A stretch of 64,000 nucleotides of DNA, taken from positions 2,526,190 through 2,590,189 of the forward strand of contig NC_031475.1 of the NCBI RefSeq assembly GCF_000006565.2. The letters run 5' to 3'. The notes beneath the pieces are model-generated. The model was not told where the DNA came from. It searched no databases and saw only the letters and a list, made by a program, of their open reading frames with translations. Positions 43,445 through 55,176 of this stretch are shown here, piece by piece. This DNA comes from Toxoplasma gondii ME49. Taxonomy: Eukaryota; Apicomplexa; Conoidasida; Eucoccidiorida; Sarcocystidae. The position numbers were made by a program, and so were the translations under genes. Position 1 is the stretch's first letter. Every line of letters starts with the position of its first letter.

Positions 43445-45250
43445 ATGCCCTCAGATTTCTTGGCGTCTCAACTTTTTCTCATTTCCCAGCATTTTCGTGT
43501 TTGCCGTCATATCAGTTTTCTTCGGGAAAGGGTTCCTGTTTACGACCCACTCCACATGCGTAGGATGTGGCCTCCGACTGGGTTTGACAGACAGGGCCCA
43601 CAGTCACCTGGGGGACTCGGTGCTTCCGATCTGCCGGAGGGAGCCTTCTCACGTTCTCTCTTCTCTACCCCACGTGCTTTAGAAAATAGTTCGACCCGGA
43701 GTTCACTTTCAGAGAAAGAAGTGCCGTCAGAGAGCTGTGAAAAGACAGCGAAGGCGTCGCCGCCGGGTCTCCGCATGGAAGAGACACAGAGGGCGAGTGG
43801 AAATGTCTTTCGTCCGTTTCGATCTCAACACCACTGGCGCTCTTCTCCGAGTTTTACTTCCTTCGGGAGCTCTCAGGATCTCTCGTCTTCCCCGCTGTAC
43901 CGTTTTTCAAACGTGTCTTCGAATCCGCAATTCTTTAGCAGCCGAACGCTGGGCGCCACGTCATGCGAAACTCGACGCCGCCTCAGCGTGCCTGAAGACA
44001 GTCTCTCCGGAGGCAGTGTCCCCGTGATCTCTTGCGACAGTAAAACTTCGGTTGTTCTGTCCCCCCTCTGCCTGCCCAGCCTCGCTGGGTACCCTCCAGG
44101 TGTATGTACACCTCGGTCGCCGAAAGGCGGCGAGTCGTCGACGCGGCAGTCCATCTCGAGCGTGTCGACAGATGCGTTTTCACTCAAGTCGATCACGCCG
44201 AGGAACAGTGCGTCTTCTTTCTGGACTGACTCGGGTTGTTTGACGCCTTTTGGGTCTGTCTCGCCGGGCGCGCTTTCGCGGCCTTTGGGCCACCCGCCGT
44301 CGACGGGGAGTTACGAGAAGTCGGCAAAGTCCTTGTCAGCATGCAGGTCGTGCCCTGCGTCTGTCTTCGCTGCGTATGCCATTGAGGCGGAGAGCCTCGG
44401 TGCCGACGACGATGTAGAGCAACCCGAGGAAGAGTCGTCAGAGACAGATGACGGTGAGTCTGCGCTAAGACGTCCCGTCAGTCAGTCGGGGGTATCCGGC
44501 CCGACAGGACGAGTTCGGGACTCTCGTTTGTGTGTCGATGTCTCTCCAGCAAGGGGCGTCTTCTTTGTCCCATCGTATCTTAGGGAGAAAGCGTGTAAAA
44601 GGGAATGCGTGCTCACGTGTGTACCTGCGTTGTCACCACTTAAAGGCATTACTCTTCCTAGACTGGGAGAGTCGTCTAGGTGCGCGTTCTGGGCAATTCC
44701 CATGAACGGTGATGCGGAGGAGCGGCAGAGAAAAGCTGGCAGGAGCGAGGAAGGCGGACTTTCTTCTGGGGGCATTCCCGCGAATGCTGGCGACAACAAG
44801 AAAGGGACTGGTTTGCCAGCTGGGTCTCTGGCTTCGCGTGGAAGTGAAGACGCGCACTCTCGTCCTGTCGCGACGGAGAGGCAAGGCCCGGCACTCAGCG
44901 GAGACGCGTGGACTGGGGCACTCCGGCAGCCGGCGCACGCTGACCAGACGGGCACACGGACTACGAGTGATGGGAGCGGGAGAAAGAACTCCTGCGATTT
45001 ATCCATCTCAACGGATATGTCTCAGACTGAAGAGAAGGCCGCTTCTCGTATCGCTAGAAGAGCGGGAGGAGACGTGTCTGCGGCAGACTTCCCAGCCCGG
45101 CAATCGAATGGTGCCTTGCCGCAAGAAGTCGACAAGATAGATTGGAGTGCAGAGATGGAAACGCGACAAGGCAGTAACGGGATCTGGGCGTCCTTCCAGT
45201 TGATTTGCAAGGTGAAGACGATCGAAAAAGCTTCTCTCGTCCTTCCGTAG
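43445..45250 (+). CDS. Ser/Gly-rich protein of unknown function
   Basis: A single 601-codon open frame with a TGA in frame 27 bases upstream of its first Met, so it does not extend 5' without an intron. It is rich in Ser, Gly, Pro and Thr throughout. It carries an acidic patch (DDDVEQPEEESSETDDGES, about residues 325-345) and many Ser-Pro sites, suggesting a phosphorylated, largely disordered protein. No domain, signal peptide or membrane segment was seen. The length and the codon-like composition relative to the antisense frames support coding. The 3' end is uncertain: CAAG|GTGAAG near 45210 would be a usable donor site, so a further exon is possible. Confidence 0.6.
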   Translation: MPSDFLASQLFLISQHFRVCRHISFLRERVPVYDPLHMRRMWPPTGFDRQGPQSPGGLGASDLPEGAFSRSLFSTPRALENSSTRSSLSEKEVPSESCEKTAKASPPGLRMEETQRASGNVFRPFRSQHHWRSSPSFTSFGSSQDLSSSPLYRFSNVSSNPQFFSSRTLGATSCETRRRLSVPEDSLSGGSVPVISCDSKTSVVLSPLCLPSLAGYPPGVCTPRSPKGGESSTRQSISSVSTDAFSLKSITPRNSASSFWTDSGCLTPFGSVSPGALSRPLGHPPSTGSYEKSAKSLSACRSCPASVFAAYAIEAESLGADDDVEQPEEESSETDDGESALRRPVSQSGVSGPTGRVRDSRLCVDVSPARGVFFVPSYLREKACKRECVLTCVPALSPLKGITLPRLGESSRCAFWAIPMNGDAEERQRKAGRSEEGGLSSGGIPANAGDNKKGTGLPAGSLASRGSEDAHSRPVATERQGPALSGDAWTGALRQPAHADQTGTRTTSDGSGRKNSCDLSISTDMSQTEEKAASRIARRAGGDVSAADFPARQSNGALPQEVDKIDWSAEMETRQGSNGIWASFQLICKVKTIEKASLVLP

Positions 45251-48053
45251 AGAAACAGTGGACGCGCTTGAAAAGATGGGACCACATTTCCAGGTGGGAA
45301 GCGAGTGCGTGTCTGAAGCTGACAAACCAGCGGCTTAACAACTGCCCTCAAAGCCTTGAAGGCGGCATACCAACAACCTAGGACCGGAGAAAGCAAAGAG
45401 TGACGCACAATGAAGTGGGTAGAGAGTAGATGGGAACAGTGCTTTCCTGGAGAGCAAGTATTGCTTTTTTGGGTTTTCGGATCTATTTTGTTGGGTGTGA
45501 GTGCCCGTACGTTCCTCCTCGCCGGCGTGCGAAGAGGACATCCGACCTGGGACAAACAGTATGGAGTAGGATTCTGACTCCAGCTGTCTGTTGGGTCTGC
45601 CTTTCCAGACGCAAATAAACTTTTCTTCACCACGTGAGTCCCTTCCCAGTGAAACGTGTTAATCGGCTTCGTCTCGTGCCGCCTTTGCGGTACCATTTAC
45701 GCATGTCGCAGCACTCGCTCAAAACGGTAGAGTTCTGTGCGTGAGGTGCTGTGGAGGACTCCTCCGTGGATCGTCTCTCCGTTCTTCTCAGGGAGACGGG
45801 AGACGAGGCACCTTTAGAGCTGTGCTTCTTTTTTGCCTGTGAACACCGGCTTTCTTCCCAGAAGCTCAACCTACCAGATTTCATGCACGTCGATCTCGTT
45901 CATCGACACGGCGAGGCCGAAACATCTGACGGTTTTCTGAGTTTCTGTAGACGAGCTGAAACGGGTCAAACCGCACTACACATGGGCACTCCGCACTTGA
46001 CACGGACAGATATTCCATTCGCTATTTAACAGTGTCGATATAGTCTCTTGCATATTTTTTTTTAGCCCGTGTCACTAGAGAGCTCTGTTGTCGAGTGCAC
46101 ACACGTTTGATTAGCGTTGCCTCAGCGCTTGCCAGTTGATACCAGGCAATGCTGCGCGTGTGCTCTGGAGAATTTCACGATTGATAATCGCACACTCTTT
46201 GTAGGGCCACGTGGCTCGGGCAGTTGAACTGACCACTATTTACTTTTGCTATTTTCAGAGGTGGCAATCGGAGCGAACGCATAGCAAGACCAGAAGAGTT
46301 ACGGTTGTCCAGACAGTCATCTACAGTAGGAGCTGGAATATAGACGACCAATGCATTTGCACTATGGCGAACAGCGGCAAAACCTACTTAAGATAATTTT
46401 TAGCTGGAATGTCTTTACGCAACTGGGTTTCGTTTTCGCTTCCCAGACACTAGAGTTGCTAATTCCTCATTGCTGCAACGTACAAGAAATATCGTCAGCT
46501 CTTAAGTCGAAATCAACCTACAGTTGGTGACATTCCGAGCGTCGTCATGTGACAGTTTTCCTAAGTGGTTACACGACTTTTCCAACGTTTAAGGGATTAG
46601 GAAATATTACTAGTGCTCTCGTCGGTACCTATCATCGGCGCAGATACAACGTTACATGTTTTCGTCGCCCCCTGGCCCTGTAACTACTGCCATCTAATTC
46701 AACCAAGTGTGAAGGCAGGCACGAATCACCCTTAAATCAAAACCAACACGACGGACGACTTAGGTAGAATATGCTTTTGGGGGGCGGCTTGGGACGATGG
46801 ATTCCGTATGACAACGCGCCTAAGCTTGCTCCGTCTGTATGAATCTCTGTATGTTCTGCCTTTGCCGTCCCACACAAGGTTCAAGAATAGCTCGTCAGTT
46901 TAGCCCCTCTAGAGTAGCTCAACATCTGTTGATTTGACAGCTCTACTGACATGGAACATGCCTTCCGTCCGTTTGGAGAAAAATCGTGAGTTCCCGCGAG
47001 CCACAACCCGCTGTTTTTGGCAGACGTGCGCGCCGTGATCTTTCGTGCTTGTCTTGAAAGTCAGAAGACGAAATCTGTGAACACTAATTTCTCTGTAAAC
47101 TGCGCAAACGTCCGGAACACAAAGTTGTCCACGGTGTCCACGACGTTTATAGGATCGGCAGTCCTATGTGAGTGTGTGCGCGTCCAACATGCCATAAAAC
47201 CAAAACGTCGATGTTTTTGGAAACTCGTTGCCGGCAATGCCCCGTAAGAAACATGAGCTTTTTTGGGAAAGCACAAGCCGTTTCAGTTCAGATCACAGAT
47301 GCAACCGTCTTGCATGATGCCTGTCTCTAAAATACAGTCCACCCAAAGACGAACCTCGGATCTTTCGCAGAGTTGATAACTCAAATCACTCGTATTTTCG
47401 ATGTTTTGTTAGAGTTTTCGGAGGGAAACGACCCACCAAGGAAGCCTCGCGTGTACGATCTCCTCCATTGTTTTGTGTTTTCAATGTTTCAACGTTTGAT
47501 ACGAGCCATCTGTTGTAGGTTATTCCCGGTTACTCTCGAGTTCACAAAGATGTCGCCCTGGGAAAAATCGTAACCAGTAAATTCCAAATCGCAAGCGATT
47601 TGGAATTGTGTTTCTCTTTCCCATCGTCTCTCCAAACTACATACTTGCTCTAGCTGGTTCGGCTGCTTCCTTCTTTTCTCCTTATGGTGTCTATCTCTTT
47701 TGCATGGCAAACTACGAATGGACTGTCTTGAAGTTTTCTGACCACATTAAACGAAACAGAGCACCAAATTGCAATCCAGTGCGAGCTTTCTTTCACCCCG
47801 TCTACGATTTGTCGGAATCTGCAACATTGCCTTTGATTGTTCCAAGGAACTCGGCGCTGGGGGCTATCTTTGACTGCTGCCCGCTTTTCGACGAAGCCTA
47901 ACTTCCATTGCGGGAGACGTTCTGAGCACACGTGCCACCACGACACGCTGTCTCCTGCATTCCAGTGGTTTCAGCTTTCAACTTCCTGTCCACTTGGCGG
48001 AATAGTTGCGGTGTTTAGCGGGGTGGCCTCCAACTTCCTGCACTTTGGGAAAG
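45251..48053. other. Intergenic region upstream of BBS5
   Basis: No coding exons are recognisable on either strand. It should contain the BBS5 promoter. The only striking structure is a 28-bp palindrome at 47580. Confidence 0.5.
47580..47607. repeat. 28-bp near-perfect palindrome
   Basis: Arms AATTCCAAATCGC and GCGATTTGGAATT (13 bases each) are perfect inverted repeats around a central AA. It sits about 450 bases upstream of the BBS5 start codon. It could be a dimeric protein-binding site or a cruciform-forming sequence. Confidence 0.6.
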
Positions 48054-51000
48054 ATGGGGGCCTGTATGTCCGCGATAGAAAGCTTGTGGCAATCCTCGTT
48101 GGACGGTGGAAACTCTCCAGGAGGCGGCCCACTATGGCAAGATCGACAGATCAGATGGGATCAGCCGAAACAACGATTACTCCTCCGACCCGGTGGGTGC
48201 CCATATTCTTCTAACTTCTACCGGAAACTTAAATCATATCAATCCACCTGGATCGGCAACGCACACATTGCATTCTCGCGCAGTTTTCAAGCCAGGGTTT
48301 ATCTCTGTTGATGTTTGACAAGGCCAAAGAGAATCACTTATTCAACTGTACATCTGTAGAGGCATTTTGTGAAACGCCAGTTGCCTACTCACCTGCAACG
48401 GTCCAAACGAAAACGACGAGCTGACTCTAAAAAATACCCAGAGAGAACTGCGTACTACCAGAAGCAACCGTCACTGCACAAGATTGAAGCTAGATCCAAA
48501 CAGGGCCGCAGAGAACGCCGGAGACCTGTTCTCCGAAAGCCTCTTCAATTTAAAGTCTTCACTAAGTTCAAAAGGAGCACTGCCCGTCGCAATCTAGACT
48601 CCCAAGATGTCCCGGGATTTTCGTTTCGCGACCCTTTAATTCTTTTACAGCCTCACTCATTCAGATACCTCGCTCTGTCACTCCCGGTTCTAACTGGAGG
48701 CCATATCACACAGTCGCTAGGTTATGCAGCCTCCTAGCGTTACGACGCAGAGCATGAAGGACGAAATATCATGAGTCCATGAGGGAGGCAGTCAGTTCAC
48801 CGAGAAATTTCCCACGTTTCGGTTGCACGTAGACAGCGAGCGGGATAGTGGTGTACCTCTCCAATCACTCACATTGTGGTTTCTTCAGGCGAAGTTCTGC
48901 GGAAACAGTTCGACAAAGTAGAGGACACAAAAGGAGACAATGGAATTGGTGTTCTCCAGATCACCAATCTACGTGTCATATGGTACTGTCTCTATGTACC
49001 GAGACTCAACATTAGTATCGGTAAGTTTTCCTCGCGCGTGACGATCCAAATACTCACCGTCTTACTGCACTGCTCGCATGTGCGTCCATCTACATTCTGC
49101 TACAGACACTACATACACCAACACACGCCTAGTCGAACGACGACACGCATTCGTGTATGTTTCAAGTTCTATCATTGCGCAAAACGGAGGATCAGCTACT
49201 AGCGAACGAGCACCAATCCAGCGATTCAGCAGGTGTACCGCGCGATTGCTTTGTTACCTTCCCCCGTCTCCTTCACGCTGAATACAAAATTGAATTGTTC
49301 CGTATTTCCCCGTCTACTAACACAGCTCCTCTACCCTGCTATGGCAAGCAGCTAAGCCGGCTTCTCATCTGTATCTATTCCTCACGCGGCTTTTTCCTTT
49401 GGTGTGGACATTGTGTTGTCAGTAGTACATTAAAAAAACTGCAGCACGGTTCTCATCCGCTTTTTTCCACGCTCATGTGACTGTTTCGGTTGTGTAGCAT
49501 CTATTCACGGACGGTGTTGCTGTTTGTGTGCCCCGCTGCTGCACCCGCCCTCTCCTCTGTTTACTCTTGACGTCGCTACAGAGTATTGAATCTCTCCCGC
49601 TGCAGGCGCTGTCCTTGCCTTTCATTCTCCCCGAATCCTTTTTATTTTCCATACTCTGTTTTTCCCTCTCCTTATCTTATCCTTTTCCTCTTTCTCCAGG
49701 CCTCCATTGTGTGACATATCTCCACTACAGCATGGCAGAAAGCAGCACATTTGGGAAGGCACGTGCTCTTCACCTGATGTCTCGTTTCAACTCAACGCGG
49801 TTTGAGTTTTCCTTCGCAATTCGCGCAGACCATGCCTACATTTTGTTCAAAGAAATGGAAGATGCAATTCAGTCCTACCGAGCTACAATTATCTACAAGT
49901 CCGTCTTGGCCCGAAACCATTACAGTGCTTCTTCGTACTGCTGCTCAGGATGTGGTTCAAGGCTACTGATGATGCCGTAACTTAGTTTTAGACCTAGATA
50001 TCTACACACGTGTATGTATGAGAGTTGAATGGCGAAAGATCGTTTCCACTAGCGGGGATCTTCGCGCTAGCAGCAGGTGTTGTTTGTACACTCGGGACAT
50101 GGCAGAGATAAGGCAGGCAACTCGTGGTGAGCTCAAGGCGCTGGAGCAAACAAACTCTTCCGCACGTCCGTGCACTCTTGGCACCCAATGTTCACAAACA
50201 CGTTAGCCAGTAACCCAGCAAAAGAGACGTACTTCGCGCACGATCTCAACTGAGTTTCTTCCGCCTGCAAAACAGCCAGTCCATACGTGTACGCGCATGC
50301 GTGTCAACACGAATGGTTGTTGCTCACACACAGGTGTATTGCTTTTTGGAGAAGTGTACAACCGATGTATTGCGGAGACACATGTGCAGGGATCTTCTCC
50401 TTCGAGATGGTCGAGTGGTGACGGACGCGGGCGAGATTGAAATTCTCGAAGGCGAGCGAATTGTGAAATTTGTGAGCACTGTTCCTTCCGAGAAGAATCG
50501 TCCTAACAAAGCAACGAGCAGATTCTCTCAGCCATCGTTCATGGACACTGGCTGCCTCCCACCCTCGTACCGATATCTATACACACATGAATTCACACAT
50601 ACGTATGCATATGCATACACCCTGAAGTTTCTTTCCCGCCTACCTGTTGATTTATTTAGGCAATTCGCTTCAGCCTCAGTTGAAATGCTTTGCGTCGCTT
50701 TAGATACCCTCGAACATCTTGTCGTTTAGCGCCATTTCCCGAACCCCTTCATTGCTCTTGACTCCCCGATAAGATTTTCTCATTTCTTCCCACATCTCCA
50801 CGACCGCTGCACGACTGCCAATTGCTCTGGCTAGAAAGAAGAAAGCCGGTTGAGATTGTGGTGTGAGATAAAACACGAGTAACGAACTCTTCATGTGAAC
50901 GGGGTTATGCGAGCGGTCTCTCGTTTCTGTGGAGGAAGGCACGTTTGCCACCGGTATGATAACACCTTGTTGGCCATGGCAGACAGACCAAAGGATTGAT

Positions 51001-53811
51001 CGGCCATGTAAATGCTTGTTTCTGAACTTCATTGTCGGGTGCTTCTTTTCACAAGTTATCTAGTTCGCGCGTCCGCTTTCTTGTACAGGCTTTAGCCTGC
51101 TTTTTTCCCCCCGCTCCATTTGTAGGTTGAAAGCTGTCACAGTCTCACCGAGAACTCCGCGTACCCAGGCAAAATGTATGTAACCAACGTAAGTCCAGTC
51201 GCATCCAGAAGACCTTTCTCTCAGTCCGAAAGGTGCCAACGTCGCTTCGTCAGGAGTCTGCAATATCCAACGAAAGAGACTAGGAAACAAAGCCTTCAAG
51301 AGTTTACACACAAGAAGTGCAAACCGAATACACCTGCTGCACTGCAGAGCTCGACTCGCATCGTCTGATACATGTTCTTGCAAAGCTACCTCGTTTTCAT
51401 GTTTAGGCTCAGGAGAGGACGTGTCACTTTTCTGTTCTCGAAAGGAATATAAACCGTTATCGACTATGTCTGAGAAATCACACAAACGGTTTTTCAGTTC
51501 TTTCGGGGGCGGTGAAATCCCCCCTTCACCTTGTTTCGCGTAGTCCTTTCTCGTATTTCCTTTCTTCCGTTGAGGCGTTGTTTTCAACACATTTACAGTC
51601 GCTCTCTTGCGCTGGTATGATGCTGTGCCTCTGTTTGATGTCGGCATCAGAACCACACTTTTCTCTGAAGGCAACGCTGTCCAGCGATTGACAGAGAGCG
51701 CTCCATTGGAACGTCACTGATTTGCGTTTTTAAAGTCCAAAATGGTTACAGAAATATCGCGTTCTGCTTCTCCTGAGGCTTGTCGTTCGCCTTTGTGTTT
51801 CAGTATCGCATTTTGTGGGTGTCGAATCAGACCCCCTTCATGAACATCAGCCTGCCTTATGTTCAGATGGTGAGCACCTCGACACAAATAGTTGTAACAG
51901 AAAAGAGAAGCTGAGAGAAAGACGCTTTACCAGGGGTCACAGGGGAATATCTTACAGCAAACACGATAAGAGAGTTTCCGGGAGAAGTGAGTTTCAACGA
52001 TTTTCTTTCTTTCCTGTATTCACGGACGAGCAGCTCAATTCAATCAATTTCCATCGTACTGCGAGTCACCATCGCCGAGGCAGGATTATTAATAATTAGA
52101 GAATTCCAACATAGCACCGAATAGCACCGACTATACCATGGCGTAAATGAATAAACTACTACTGTAGATGCACAGGTGAACATGATTAACTCTTGCAAAT
52201 TGCACAAGAAACAATTGTATTTATCTGTGCAGCGAGCTTGACTCGCGGTTAAATATGTTTTTCTGCTTTTTATTATGAGCGGTAGTGGCAGTCAAGAAGG
52301 ATGCACCTTACACATGGCAGACTGGTTCTTGCCTTATACCTTATTACTGGTGTGGTTCCGTGCTCATGCAAAACTAACGTTGTTCCTTTTCGTGGGTTTC
52401 TATACAGAAACACGTCCTGTCACGATACAGTCAGCATGGAACAGCAATGGTGGTTGAGAGCCAGCCGACAGCAGGCGGCTATTGTCTGGCGTTTCGCATT
52501 CAACCTGTGGCATCGGATTCAGCGAAACAGCACGAGCGAGAACCTTCGTTGTCACCTCATCAACAGCTTAGTGCACTGATTTCCACAGTAAACAAATGCT
52601 TTCACGGTAAGACGTTTTACACTGAAATCGGCAAAACGTATAATGTATGCCTCTGGATGCCCACAGAATCAGAATCGATGTTGACACGATACACTGTCTC
52701 CAGATGGCGCAGGGTCATATAATTCTGTGTTTACATGTGCGAATATGATTGTAACGAGTCCACCTGTGCAACTAAATAAAGCCATATCTCTAGCACAGGG
52801 ACAGTAGGATGCTACCTCTGTCGCTCTCGTTCCCCTTGTCCCTCTTTTGCGGCTCTCTTCGTTTCGCCTTCCTCCCTACTTTGGCAAGTGTTGTTTTCTC
52901 CTCCTCCCTTGAATTCCTCGTTATATCCCTTTCCTCAACTCAGGACGAATCTTCTGCGTCTTTCTCTTTGTCTCCCATGCCCTTCATTGGTCTCGCTTTG
53001 CTAATTTGTTTCTCTTCTCGCACCCGCCGCAGATATCCGCGCTTGTCCGTGCTTCGGTCCAGTAGACGATGACAGAAAGACGGAGCAAGACAACTTTGTG
53101 ATTGTCGTTTCGGGAGGCCCGGCAGCGCCCGCCGTGCCTTCAGCTGTACCTACACCTCCGTCAGCGATTGTCGACAACGCCGCCTTGCCAGTGTCGCGTC
53201 AAGCGCCTCCTGGCGCCTCTCACATGCTGGAAAGCGATGTTCCGGTTCTGCTTTCAACGGATGTAGGGACATCCGTGCCGGAGCGTGGAGCCGCGGGAAG
53301 AGAACACCTGCTCGAAGAGCTCCGCGGGGAGCCCGGTGAGCATGAAAGGCGCCAACTCGATTCAGGTGTACGTTTCGGTTCAGGGCGAAGTGGGTGCGAG
53401 GTAGAGCAGCCCCAAGAAGAACGGGAAAGGAGACGGTGTCTGTTAGAGGCCGACGTCGCTCCGGAGTCGATGGAGAGGGAAATGGAAGAAGTCGTCGATC
53501 GATCGCGGAACCTTCCAGTTGAGCAAGAGACACAACGCACAACACCAGCTCCTCCTGACGAGGTGCGCTGCCCTGCCTCTTCTTCGTTCTGTCAAGAGCT
53601 CTTCGTTTTCTGCAATCGATTCTCACCTTCCTCGTCATTTTCGACGGCCCTCCGTCGCTCTCTGCCTGTCGCGTTTGGTAATTCGCCTTGTGGTTTCGTC
53701 CGCTTCTTTAGGATACATGAAAACGTTCCGTACACGCCTACCGACAATGCCGCTGCAGTCCTTGGTGTTGTCGAAACTTCAAAGGTGCACATGGGTTGGC
53801 CTGTCTTTTGA
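48054..53811 (+). CDS. BBS5: Bardet-Biedl syndrome 5 protein (BBSome subunit)
   Basis: BBS5 is a BBSome subunit with two PH-like domains that bind phosphoinositides and support membrane trafficking to cilia. Eight exons join in phase: 48054-48192, 48889-49020, 49700-49898, 50390-50471, 51126-51188, 51804-51869, 52408-52606 and 53033-53811, giving 552 residues. Matches to BBS5 run the whole length in order: PLWQDRQIRWD, VEDTKGDNGIGVLQITNLRV, RFNSTRFEFSF, YKDLLLRDGR, GKMYVTNYRILWVSNQTPFM, ISLPYVQM, TAMVVESQPTAGGYCLAFRI and ACPCFG. The last exon holds an insertion of about 200 residues, rich in Glu, Arg and Pro, absent from the 341-residue human protein. It ends VLGVVE...GWPVF, resembling the BBS5 C-terminus. 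A Gly-rich insert separates the N-terminus from the first conserved block. Met 48054 gives MGACMS, a predicted myristoylation and palmitoylation site; Met 48066 is the alternative start. The exon 3 donor (AA|GTCCGT) is weak. A T-rich stretch in the last exon might be an intron. Confidence 0.9.
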
Positions 53812-55176
53812 GTGCGCCCTCTCTCTTATTGCTTTGTGCTTCCATCGTTCTGCCTTTTCCCGCAGTCTTTTTCGTTGCCACTTCACGTGTTTCTGTTTTC
53901 ACCATTCCTACGCACTGACCGCCTTGGAAGTGCCCATTCAGAGTCTTTCAGGGCAGGTGTGTCTTGCCTCGTTCCTTTCTTCTGGCAGTGTTCTTCTGCT
54001 TGCCGAGGTGTGCAGTATTTCCTACGGACTGTAACACCACAGCTAGCTATTCATATCGTGCCAGAGAGGCCGTTTCTAGCACTGTGTGCGGTCTTTAAAG
54101 TGATTCCGCTTTTCCCCACCCTTCTTTATGTAGCTGACTGTCCCTCTCTCGTCTTCGTCAGCCCTGCGTCGAGCCTCAACTCACAGAACTCCTCGTCGGG
54201 GAGGGACCTGGAATGCCTGAGCTGGTAAGGACGGCATTTTCTTTCATCTGTTTCATGTGACTTCACTTTCTTCTGTGAGCATACTTTCTTTCGCTTTCCC
54301 CCACCAGCCCTGACAAACAATCCATCGACATCTTCTAATGGTATCTTTGAAACAACTTGCGTGTGGTACGCTGCGTAATGTTTGTTCCGCTCTTCTTGGG
54401 TTGCAAGAGAGACGAGGCTGGAATCGCGGAAACCAAAGAAGTTCCCCAGTGCCCGAAAACTCAGAGTATTTTGGAGACTCTTCCTTCATCGATCTAGGTT
54501 AATATGAGGCCCTGTTCGTGTTTGGCTGACGGCTAAGGTGACCCGTTCCCTGCTTGAGTCCATTTCAGTGTTGCTTGTTTCCACAGGCTCCCTGATACCA
54601 GGTTCCCCATGCGAGTGCCTTTTGCACCGGTTTCGAATTCTTTAATGCGGACAGTTTTCGTTTTGTCTGTGTTTTGGCGAGCAGGCCAACCGGTCTTCCT
54701 ACACAATAAAGGTATTTCCTTTGGACACGTGACAGTGTAATGTGGGGAGCACAGGAAGCGCTGCACATATCGACAAAAAGTGGGGGTATCATTCTCGCCG
54801 TCTCTCGTCTTCCACTGTGTCATTGATGGAGATGAAGCTAGCGAGGAGTACACTCTCTAAGTAGATATTGTCTCTGGACGAAGGATCCGCGATCAGGAAC
54901 TGCATAACTCAAGTCGGAGAAACAGAGACAGCGACCTTCGTTGGTACGTGCCGTTCGCGTCTCTTCTGTCTCGTCGCTGCAGCAGTACGTTTTTACACTC
55001 TGTCCCATTTCAGTCCTTGTTCCACCTTTCATGCTTTTTCGCTTTCATGATTTCGTCCCGACTTGCTTCTTTCGCGGCCTCTGTGGTATTGACATCCCCT
55101 CTGTGTTTCCCTTCGCGCTCAGGCCCCTGGCGGGTTTCCTGCCCCGCCGGGGGGGCCTTCTCGCCCGGTCCGCAGT
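53812..55176 (+). other. Region between BBS5 and the RING gene, possible upstream RING exons
   Basis: BBS5 stops at 53811 and the RING gene follows on the same strand, so this should include a terminator and promoter. Splice-bordered open segments may be upstream exons of the RING gene: 54163-54225 (EPQLTELLVGEGPGMPEL), about 54588-54710 (FPMRVPFAP) and about 54868-54951 (NCITQVGETETATFV). They faintly recall the MGRN1/LOG2 N-terminal domain, but their phases could not all be joined. Confidence 0.35.
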
